This document shows positions 6,686-12,658 of a stretch of 12,658 nucleotides of DNA, piece after piece (position 1 is the stretch's first letter; every line of letters starts with the position of its first letter). A model generated the notes under the pieces. It was not told where the DNA came from and made no database searches. It saw nothing but the letters and a program-made list of their open reading frames with translations. Position numbers and translations under genes: made by a program. The stretch covers positions 1 to 12,658 of the forward strand of contig CAIYZZ010000504.1 of assembly GCA_903930805.1 (NCBI GenBank). The letters are read 5' to 3'. The stretch comes from an uncultured Rhodocyclaceae bacterium. Its GTDB lineage: Bacteria > Pseudomonadota > Gammaproteobacteria > Burkholderiales > Rhodocyclaceae.

Positions 6686-7411
6686 GTGGCAGGTCACAGC
6701 AAATGGGCCAATATCCAACACCGCAAGGGGCGTCAGGATGAAAAACGCGGCGCGGCGTTTTCGCGTATCGCCAAGGAAATCACCGTCGCAGCCAAGATGG
6801 GCGGGGGCGACCCCAGTTTCAACCCGCGCCTGCGCATGGCGGTCGACAAAGCCAAGGCAGTCAACATGCCCAAGGACAAGATCGAGAACGCCATCAAGAA
6901 GGGTACCGGCGAACTCGAGGGCGTGAGCTACGAAGAGATTCGTTACGAGGGTTACGGCATCGCCGGTGCCGCCGTGATGGTGGATTGCCTCACCGACAAC
7001 AAGGTACGCACCGTCGCCGAAGTGCGCCATGCCTTCAACAAATACGGTGGCAACATGGGCACCGACGGCTGCGTCGCCTTCATGTTCAAGCATTGCGGCC
7101 AGATGATCTTTGCGCCGGGTACCGACGAAGCCAAGCTGATGGATGCCGCCATCGAGGCGGGTGCCGATGATGTGGCAATGAATGACGACGGCTCCATCGA
7201 GATCATCACCGCCCCCAATGACTTTCTCGCCGTTAAAGAGGCGCTCGAAGGCGCCGGCTTCAGACCGGAGTACGCCGAGGTGACGATGAAGCCTCTGAAC
7301 GAAATAGAGTTTGCCGGCGAAGATGCGCTGAAGATGCAAAAACTGCTCGATGCACTCGACGGTCTCGACGACGTGCAAGAGGTTTACAGCACGGCGGTGA
7401 TGGACGAATAG
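6686..7411 (+). CDS. yebC: YebC/PmpR (TACO1) family protein
   Basis: A 241-aa full-length YebC family protein. The N-terminal [18 protein letters not shown] is the family hallmark, and the acidic C-terminal domain 2/3 pattern ([15 protein letters not shown], then [15 protein letters not shown]) is intact. The family was first described as transcription factors (PmpR of Pseudomonas). More recent work on YebC and mitochondrial TACO1 points to a ribosome-associated role in relieving stalls at polyproline stretches. The start is a GTG at 6686, fixed by the invariant MAGHSKW and by AAGG (6674-6677) 8 nt upstream. It is the first gene of the ruv cluster, its usual place in Proteobacteria, and is followed after about 26 nt by a transporter gene instead of ruvC. 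Confidence 0.97.
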   Translation: MAGHSKWANIQHRKGRQDEKRGAAFSRIAKEITVAAKMGGGDPSFNPRLRMAVDKAKAVNMPKDKIENAIKKGTGELEGVSYEEIRYEGYGIAGAAVMVDCLTDNKVRTVAEVRHAFNKYGGNMGTDGCVAFMFKHCGQMIFAPGTDEAKLMDAAIEAGADDVAMNDDGSIEIITAPNDFLAVKEALEGAGFRPEYAEVTMKPLNEIEFAGEDALKMQKLLDALDGLDDVQEVYSTAVMDE

Positions 7412-7437
7412 GCGCCGTCCCGCCAGTGCCGACTTTT

Positions 7438-8286
7438 ATGCTGGCACGGCTTGCGCCTTTCCTCTTCGTCCTGCTCTGGAGTACCGGCTTCCTCGGTGCC
7501 AAGCTGGGTCTGCCGCATGCGGAACCCTTAGCCTTCCTGTTCGTCCGTTACCTGCTGGTCATTACCTTGATGGCCAGCCTCGCACTGATCCTGCGCGCAC
7601 CCTGGCCGCGCGATGGGCGGCAGTGGCTTCACATCGGCGTCAGCGGCCTGCTGGTACATGCGGTTTATCTCGGCGGCGTGTTCATGGCCATCGGTGCGGG
7701 CCTGCCAGCGGGAATCACCAGTCTCGTGGTTGGCCTGCAGCCACTGCTGACCGCCACCGTCGCCGGCCGGCTGCTCGGCGAAGCCATCCTCATTCGCCAG
7801 TGGGCAGGCTTGCTGCTCGGCTTTGTCGGCGTCACGCTGGTTCTCTCGGGCAAGCTCGGCGCGGATTTCGCGCTCGACGCCCTGTGGCCGGCGCTGGCGG
7901 CACTACTGGGCATCACTGCCGGCACCTTGTATCAAAAGCGGTTTTGTCCCCATTTCGACTGGCGCACCGGCTCGGTCGCGCAATTCCTTCCCACCGCACT
8001 CGTTACAGGTGCAATCGTCGTCGCGCAGGACAACTTCCGCATCGACTGGGCGGGGGAGTTCATCTTCGCGCTCGGCTGGCTGGTGCTGGTGCTTTCGATC
8101 GGCGCCATCTCGCTGCTCAACTGGCTGATCCGCCACGGCAGCGCCGTGAATGTCGCCAGCCTGTTCTACCTCACGCCACCCACCACGGCGCTGCTCGCCT
8201 GGCTACTGTTCGGCGAAACCCTCACCGGCACCGCACTCGCCGGCATGGCCCTCGCGGTGTGGGGCGTGTATCTTTCACGCCAATGA
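7438..8286 (+). CDS. EamA/DMT-superfamily transporter (second copy, in the ruv operon)
   Basis: An inner-membrane protein of 282 aa with about ten helices in two EamA repeats. The N-terminus [14 protein letters not shown] is a common start of the family. The repeat signature appears twice, as [16 protein letters not shown] and [15 protein letters not shown], each followed by a last helix ([12 protein letters not shown] and [11 protein letters not shown]). It probably exports or imports a small metabolite, with substrate unknown. It is clearly different from the other EamA protein in this window (1705-2589), so this is not a recent duplication. I prefer the ATG at 7438; an in-frame GTG at 7426 would add four residues, and neither has a good Shine-Dalgarno sequence. 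Its TGA overlaps the ruvC ATG by 4 bases (ATGA), implying coupled translation. Confidence 0.9.
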   Translation: MLARLAPFLFVLLWSTGFLGAKLGLPHAEPLAFLFVRYLLVITLMASLALILRAPWPRDGRQWLHIGVSGLLVHAVYLGGVFMAIGAGLPAGITSLVVGLQPLLTATVAGRLLGEAILIRQWAGLLLGFVGVTLVLSGKLGADFALDALWPALAALLGITAGTLYQKRFCPHFDWRTGSVAQFLPTALVTGAIVVAQDNFRIDWAGEFIFALGWLVLVLSIGAISLLNWLIRHGSAVNVASLFYLTPPTTALLAWLLFGETLTGTALAGMALAVWGVYLSRQ

Positions 8287-8822
8287 ACTCCGTTCGCACC
8301 ATTCGTATTCTTGGCATCGACCCCGGCCTGCGCATTACCGGGTTCGGCATCATCGACAAGACCGGTCAGAAACTCGCCTATGTGACGAGCGGTTGTATCA
8401 AGAGCAACGACAAAGACAGCCTGCCGTTGCGCCTCAAGACCCTGCTCGATGGCATGGGCGAGGTCATCGCCGCACACAAGCCTGACGAAGCCGCCATCGA
8501 AAAAGTGTTCGTCAACGTCAACCCGCAATCCACCTTGCTGCTGGGACAAGCGCGCGGCGCAGCGATCTCCGCGCTGGTTCTCGCCGCCTTGCCGGTGGCC
8601 GAATACACCGCCCTGCAGATCAAGCAGGCCGTCGTCGGCCATGGCAAGGCGGCGAAGGAACAGGTCGGCCACATGGTCACCCGCCTGCTGCAACTGCCAG
8701 GCACCCCCTCGGCCGATGCCGCCGATGCACTCGCCTGCGCGATCTGCCACGCCCACGGCGGGCAGGGGCTGGGAGCGCTATCGACCGTCGGATTTCGCGT
8801 CCGCAACGGCAGGCTGGTCTGA
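8283..8822 (+). CDS. ruvC: Holliday junction resolvase RuvC
   Basis: RuvC is a dimeric endonuclease that cuts Holliday junctions symmetrically after RuvAB branch migration. At 179 aa it matches the E. coli length closely. All four acidic catalytic residues of the RNase H fold are visible: D13 in [12 protein letters not shown]73 in AAIEKVFVN, and D145 and D148 in SADAADALA (D7, E66, D138 and D141 in E. coli). The motif [13 protein letters not shown], which contacts the junction, is intact. The start is the ATG that overlaps the stop of the preceding transporter gene; the frame is open much further upstream but that part lies over the transporter and has no homology. Its stop overlaps the next gene's start by one base (TGATG). 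Confidence 0.97.
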   Translation: MNSVRTIRILGIDPGLRITGFGIIDKTGQKLAYVTSGCIKSNDKDSLPLRLKTLLDGMGEVIAAHKPDEAAIEKVFVNVNPQSTLLLGQARGAAISALVLAALPVAEYTALQIKQAVVGHGKAAKEQVGHMVTRLLQLPGTPSADAADALACAICHAHGGQGLGALSTVGFRVRNGRLV

Positions 8823-10009
8823 TGGCAAATCTTCTTTACGCTTGGGAGTTCGGGGCCAACCTTGGGCATATTGGTGCCTTCCTGCCCTTGGCGCGCGCCT
8901 TGCGCGAGCGCGGCCATCGCGTTAATTGGGCTGTCGCGTCGTCAACCTCGGCCGCTCGCGTTCTCGATAATGAAGGATTTTCCTGGCTACAGGCGCCAAT
9001 CTGCCCCGAGCAGGCAAGGCAGGGGCCACCGCTCAGCTATGCCGACATTCTGCTGCGCTTCGGCTACGCCAACCCCACCGATCTGCTCGGCCTCGTGGTG
9101 GCCTGGCGCGAACTGATCCGGCTCACCGGTGCAAAGGTCGTGCTCGCCGATCACGCACCGACCGCGCTGCTGGCCACCCGTACGCTGGAACTTCCCGCCG
9201 TTCTTTATTCGAGCGGATTCTGCGTGCCCCCACGCCAACAGCCGACGCCCAACATGCGCCCATGGATTCCGCTGCCTATCGAGCAACTGGCCGCCATCGA
9301 GCAACCCGCACTCGCCAGCATCAACGCGATCTTGAGACACTTCGGCAAATTGCCCCTGGATAGCGTGGCACAGCTTTTTGATGTCGCAGAAGACACACTG
9401 CTGGGTTTTCCCGAACTCGACCACTATGCCGACCGGGGACCCGCACGTTACTGGGGCAATCTGCCCGATGCCGGTGTTGGTGCCGCACCGCCCTGGCCAG
9501 AGATGCCGGGCAAAAAGCTGTTCGCCTACTTGCGCCGCGAATGCCATCACCATGAGGCAGCGCTCGCAGCACTGCGTGATCTCGGTTTGCCTACCGTGAT
9601 CTTTTTTCCCGACGCACCCGATGCACTGATTGCCAAATTCGCTTCACCACATCTTGCTTTCAGCCGCAAACCAGTCGACCTCGCGCTTGCCGCACAAGCA
9701 GCTACCGCTGCCATTACCTACGCCAGCATGTCGACAACCACCCGCTTTCTGCTCGCTGGCAAACCCCTCCTGCTGGTGCCGGGACACCTTGAGCAGTTCC
9801 TGATGGCACGCCGGGTCGCCGAAATGGGCGCAGGTCTCTTTATCGATCCAGAAAAACCTGCAAGCGGATTGGCAGACGCCTTGCGGCATGTAGTCGAATC
9901 CACCGATATTGCTGCAAATGCTCTGGCCTTTGCACGAAAATATGCCGCATTCCCGCAAGAGGTTGTCGTCGGCAACCTGGTGCGGCGCATTGAGGAGATT
10001 TGTTCATGA
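8822..10009 (+). CDS. UGT-like (GT-B, GT1/MurG-type) glycosyltransferase family protein
   Basis: A 395-aa protein with the two-domain GT-B pattern and no signal peptide or membrane helix. The N-terminal half starts [18 protein letters not shown], where H16 matches the catalytic His of UGT-type enzymes, and continues to the second Rossmann element [13 protein letters not shown]. In the C-terminal half, residues 298-340 align with the donor-sugar site ([20 protein letters not shown], then [19 protein letters not shown]). The usual HGG of this site is YAS (300-302), but the acidic-Gln pair (E324, Q325) is kept. So it may use an unusual nucleotide sugar, or have lost catalysis and serve as a binding protein. 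The acceptor is unknown. It sits between ruvC and ruvA, with a 1-base overlap upstream and a 4-base overlap downstream, so it is probably expressed at a tuned ratio with Ruv proteins. Confidence 0.8.
   Translation: MANLLYAWEFGANLGHIGAFLPLARALRERGHRVNWAVASSTSAARVLDNEGFSWLQAPICPEQARQGPPLSYADILLRFGYANPTDLLGLVVAWRELIRLTGAKVVLADHAPTALLATRTLELPAVLYSSGFCVPPRQQPTPNMRPWIPLPIEQLAAIEQPALASINAILRHFGKLPLDSVAQLFDVAEDTLLGFPELDHYADRGPARYWGNLPDAGVGAAPPWPEMPGKKLFAYLRRECHHHEAALAALRDLGLPTVIFFPDAPDALIAKFASPHLAFSRKPVDLALAAQAATAAITYASMSTTTRFLLAGKPLLLVPGHLEQFLMARRVAEMGAGLFIDPEKPASGLADALRHVVESTDIAANALAFARKYAAFPQEVVVGNLVRRIEEICS
9992..9997 (+). promoter_or_regulatory. Shine-Dalgarno sequence of ruvA, inside the glycosyltransferase gene
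   Basis: GAGGAG ends 8 nt before the ATG at 10006. It decides the ruvA start in favour of that ATG, which begins with the conserved MIGRITG, over an in-frame TTG at 10000. It also means that ruvA can be initiated independently as well as by coupling to the upstream gene. Confidence 0.7.
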
Positions 10010-10599
10010 TCGGCAGAATCACCGGCATCCTGCTTGAAAAGAATCCGCCACAGATCATCGTCGATGTCGGCGGCATCGGCTATGAGATCGACGTGCCGAT
10101 GAGCACCTTCTACAACCTGCCGGCCAACGGCGAGAAGGTGGCGCTTGTCACGCATTTGGTCGTACGCGAAGACGCCCACCTGCTGTTCGGTTTTCTCACC
10201 GACGCCGAACGCGCGCTGTTCCGCCAGTTGCTGAAAATCTCCGGTATCGGCGCGCGCACTGCCCTGGCGATCCTCTCCGGCCTTTCCGTCGGCGAACTGG
10301 CGCAGGCGGTGGCACTACAGGAGGTCGGGCGACTCGTCAAAATTCCTGGCATTGGCAAGAAAACTGCCGAGCGCCTGCTGCTCGAACTCAAGGACAAGCT
10401 CCCTGCAGGCAGCCTTACCGCCACAAAAGTCGGCGCTGGCGGGACGGCAGTACCGGATGCAGTGAGCGACATCCTAAACGCGCTGCTGGCACTGGGCTAC
10501 AACGAACGCGAGGCGCACGGTGCCATGCGGGCACTGCCCGAAAACGCTAGTGTCTCCGACGGAATCCGCCAGGCGCTGAAGCTGCTGGCGAAGCCTTGA
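10006..10599 (+). CDS. ruvA: Holliday junction branch migration protein RuvA
   Basis: RuvA is the tetrameric junction-recognition subunit that loads the RuvB motor. The protein has 197 aa. Domain I (1-64) is the OB fold, starting [15 protein letters not shown] and holding the acidic pin E55/D56 that guides junction strands (E55 and D56 in E. coli). Domain II has two helix-hairpin-helix motifs, [18 protein letters not shown] (75-92) and [19 protein letters not shown] (107-125). A Gly/Ala-rich linker (about 134-150) leads to domain III (151-197), the RuvB-binding three-helix unit with [12 protein letters not shown]. Its start overlaps the stop of the glycosyltransferase gene (ATGA). The gap to the next gene is 45 nt, the only non-overlapping junction downstream of ruvC in this operon. 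Confidence 0.98.
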   Translation: MIGRITGILLEKNPPQIIVDVGGIGYEIDVPMSTFYNLPANGEKVALVTHLVVREDAHLLFGFLTDAERALFRQLLKISGIGARTALAILSGLSVGELAQAVALQEVGRLVKIPGIGKKTAERLLLELKDKLPAGSLTATKVGAGGTAVPDAVSDILNALLALGYNEREAHGAMRALPENASVSDGIRQALKLLAKP

Positions 10600-10644
10600 A
10601 GAGCGCAACAGGTAGAATCAGGCGCACCTCTCCGTCGAACAAAA

Positions 10645-11697
10645 ATGATCCAAAGCACCCATCACTTTGCCCTCGGCGCCCGCATCACCCTCGCCGCCTT
10701 GATCATCATCGGGGCATTCTGGGTACTCGCTCCCTTCATCGCAGCAGTTTTGTTCGCCGCGATATTGGTCCTCTCGACCTGGCCCTTCTTTGTCTGGATC
10801 GAGGCGCGCCTCAAGGGCCGCACCACGCTCGCCGCCCTCGTGATCACGCTGCTTATCGCCACCACCATATTGCTGCCAATGTCCTACCTCGCGGCCACCA
10901 TCACCGACGGCGTCTCGCAGTTGCTGGCGCTGTTGCGCGCGTGGTTTGCTGCCGGCGACTGGTCGTCGCCCGACTGGCTGGCGTCCATCCCGCTGGCGGG
11001 AAAACACCTCGATGCCTACTGGCACAAGCTCGCTGGCAGCCAGGAGGAACTCTCACAGCTCGGCAAGCAGTTGTTCGAACCCACCCGCAAGCTGCTCCTG
11101 TCCGCCGTCAGCCTGATTGGCCAGGGCTTGCTCGAACTTACGCTGGTAGTCTTCATCGCCTTTTTCTTTTACCGCGATGGCCGCACTCTGGCCAGGAACC
11201 TCGGGTATCTGGCTGAAAAAATTGCCGGCAACCTCGGTCAGCGCATGCTGACGCTGGCGCGCACCACCATCATGGGCGTCATGCTCGGTATCGTCGGCAC
11301 GGCTGCAGCACAGGCAGTCGTGGCACTCATCGGCTTCCTGATCGCCGGCGTCCCCGCTGCCCTGTTGCTCGCCGCAGGTACCTTTTTCCTCTCGATGGTG
11401 CCGGTCGGCCCGCCGCTGATGTGGGGTGGCGCCACCTGGTGGCTGTATCAACAAGGTGAGACCGGTTGGGCGATCTTCATGGTGATCTGGGGCGTCGCAA
11501 TCATCAGCAGCGTTGATAACTTCGTCAAACCAATTCTCATCAGCCGCACCTCCAGTTTGCCGATCCTGCTCATCGCCCTCGGCGTCTTTGGCGGCATACT
11601 GGCCTTTGGCTTTGTCGGCATGTTTCTCGGCCCGGTCATCCTTGCCCTCGCGCTCACCCTCGCCCAGGTCTGGTCAGCCCCCACGGAAAATTCATGA
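10645..11697 (+). CDS. AI-2E/PerM (UPF0118) family membrane transporter
   Basis: A 350-aa inner-membrane protein of the AI-2E/PerM family. Two to three helices lie near the N-terminus (about 11-52 and 63-83). A soluble stretch of roughly 60 residues (about 87-148) follows, and then around five helices. Family motifs are [10 protein letters not shown] (173-182), the [10 protein letters not shown] turn (253-262), DNFVKPILI (291-299) and GFVGMFLGP (322-330). Members have been linked to autoinducer-2 export or to Na+(Li+)/H+ antiport, but most are uncharacterised, so no substrate is assigned. The ATG at 10645 has no clear Shine-Dalgarno sequence. The stop overlaps the ruvB ATG by four bases, so ruvB translation likely depends on this gene. 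It sits between ruvA and ruvB, which in many bacteria are adjacent. Confidence 0.92.
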   Translation: MIQSTHHFALGARITLAALIIIGAFWVLAPFIAAVLFAAILVLSTWPFFVWIEARLKGRTTLAALVITLLIATTILLPMSYLAATITDGVSQLLALLRAWFAAGDWSSPDWLASIPLAGKHLDAYWHKLAGSQEELSQLGKQLFEPTRKLLLSAVSLIGQGLLELTLVVFIAFFFYRDGRTLARNLGYLAEKIAGNLGQRMLTLARTTIMGVMLGIVGTAAAQAVVALIGFLIAGVPAALLLAAGTFFLSMVPVGPPLMWGGATWWLYQQGETGWAIFMVIWGVAIISSVDNFVKPILISRTSSLPILLIALGVFGGILAFGFVGMFLGPVILALALTLAQVWSAPTENS

Positions 11698-12658
11698 TCG
11701 AAACAGATCATTTGATCGAGCGGATCATTACCCCCGATGCCGCCTCGCCGCAGGAGGACGCCCTCGAGCGTGCCCTGCGGCCAAAACGGCTTGCCGATTA
11801 CGTTGGCCAAGAAAAGATTCGCGGTCAGTTCGAAATTTTCATCGAGGCTGCCAAGCGCCGCCAGGAAGCACTCGACCATGTGCTGCTGTTCGGCCCGCCT
11901 GGTCTGGGCAAGACCACGCTGGCCCACATCGTCGCCCACGAGATGGGCGTCAACCTGCGCTCAACCTCCGGACCGGTACTCGAGCGCGCGGGCGACCTTG
12001 CCGCCATCCTTACCAACCTCGAACCGCACGACGTTCTGTTCATCGACGAGATCCACCGCCTCTCGCCCGTCGTCGAAGAAATCCTTTACCCGGCGCTCGA
12101 AGATTTCCAGATCGATATCATGATCGGTGAAGGCCCATCCGCGCGCTCGGTCAAACTCGACCTGCCTCCTTTCACGCTGGTCGGCGCGACCACCCGTGCC
12201 GGCATGCTGACCAATCCGCTGCGCGACCGTTTCGGCATCGTCGCCCGCCTGGAGTTCTACACGCCCGAAGAACTAGGCCTCATCGTGCGCCGCTCGGCAC
12301 ACCTTCTCAACTGCGTGATCGCCGACGACGGCTCCGTCGAAATCGCCAAGCGTTCGCGCGGTACGCCACGCATCGCCAACCGCCTGTTGCGCCGCGTCCG
12401 CGATTTTGCCGAAGTCAAACACGACGGCGCCATCACCCGCGAAATTGCCGATGCGGCATTGATCATGCTCGACGTCGATCATCTCGGCCTCGATGTCATG
12501 GACCGCAAGCTGCTTTCTGCCATGCTCGAAAAATTCGGTGGTGGCCCCGTAGGCGTCGACAACCTCGCGGCGGCCATCGGTGAGGCGCGCGACACCATCG
12601 AGGATGTGCTGGAACCTTACCTGATTCAGCAGGGCTACCTGCAACGCACCCCGCGCGG
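11694..12658 (+). CDS. ruvB: Holliday junction branch migration ATPase RuvB, 3' truncated by the window
   Basis: RuvB is the hexameric AAA+ motor that drives branch migration with RuvA. The visible part is 321 complete codons; about 20-30 residues should remain beyond the window. Walker A is GPPGLGKT (67-74) and Walker B is VLFIDE (114-119), followed by the RuvB-specific IHRL. The loop [16 protein letters not shown], which contacts RuvA, is at 138-153. Sensor 1 is GATTRAG (164-170). The PLRDRFG motif (175-181) carries the arginine finger, and sensor 2 is [14 protein letters not shown] (221-234). The C-terminal winged-helix domain includes [12 protein letters not shown] (281-292) and the last visible GYLQRTPR. 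The ATG at 11694 overlaps the preceding stop (ATGA). Confidence 0.98.
   Translation, partial: MIETDHLIERIITPDAASPQEDALERALRPKRLADYVGQEKIRGQFEIFIEAAKRRQEALDHVLLFGPPGLGKTTLAHIVAHEMGVNLRSTSGPVLERAGDLAAILTNLEPHDVLFIDEIHRLSPVVEEILYPALEDFQIDIMIGEGPSARSVKLDLPPFTLVGATTRAGMLTNPLRDRFGIVARLEFYTPEELGLIVRRSAHLLNCVIADDGSVEIAKRSRGTPRIANRLLRRVRDFAEVKHDGAITREIADAALIMLDVDHLGLDVMDRKLLSAMLEKFGGGPVGVDNLAAAIGEARDTIEDVLEPYLIQQGYLQRTPR

Noticed and set aside
6611..7378. 255-aa open frame on the minus strand covering yebC
   Set aside because: Antisense shadow of yebC; His/Gly/Val-rich with no family motif.
7623..8282. Long upstream extension of the ruvC reading frame through the EamA transporter gene
   Set aside because: The sequence is Arg/His/Pro-rich noise; RuvC homology starts exactly at the ATG at 8283.
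10613..10618. TAGAAT as a -10 box for an internal promoter before the AI-2E/ruvB genes
   Set aside because: It is a good -10 match but there is no -35 box at 16-18 nt upstream and no extended -10 TG.

Overview
This is a GC-rich, gene-dense bacterial chromosome segment. Its gene content (long-form AhcY followed by MetF; a YebC–RuvC–RuvA–RuvB cluster) and protein sequences fit a betaproteobacterium, possibly a member of the Rhodocyclales or a neighbouring order. That placement is judged by eye, not by a database search. Nothing in the window looks like a prophage, a transposon or a CRISPR array. The only obvious accessory element is a small toxin–antitoxin pair.

Layout. (1) Bases 1-1718, + strand: the 3' two thirds of ahcY (S-adenosylhomocysteine hydrolase) and then metF (methylene-tetrahydrofolate reductase). 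These are two steps of the activated-methyl cycle, and a 10-bp hairpin with a GAAA loop lies between them. (2) Bases 1705-4146, - strand: a YjgR/DUF853 HerA-like ATPase followed 3 nt later by an EamA-type 10-helix transporter, whose 3' end overlaps the 3' end of metF by 14 nt. (3) Bases 4147-4353: an AT-richer divergent intergenic region. (4) Bases 4354-5718, + strand: a soluble class III nucleotide cyclase with a PAS-like N-terminal region and an unusual residue at the substrate-selecting position, followed by a hairpin that may end transcription. (5) Bases 5924-6537: a Phd/YefM-type antitoxin and a ParE/RelE-type toxin that overlap by one base. (6) Bases 6686-12658, + strand: yebC, EamA transporter, ruvC, UGT-like glycosyltransferase, ruvA, AI-2E/PerM-family membrane protein, ruvB (cut by the window end).

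How the genes work together. AhcY removes S-adenosylhomocysteine and yields homocysteine, and MetF makes the methyl-folate used to remethylate it. RuvA, RuvB and RuvC are the branch-migration and resolution machinery for Holliday junctions, and YebC is their usual neighbour. The striking point is that three genes with no known link to recombination sit between yebC, ruvC, ruvA and ruvB. Most of the junctions are 1- or 4-base stop/start overlaps, so the seven genes look like one translationally coupled operon. The most interesting items are this interleaved ruv operon, the cyclase with Val where Asp or Thr is normal, the glycosyltransferase lacking the HGG motif, and the ahcY–metF hairpin. I did not find a clearly new multi-gene system.
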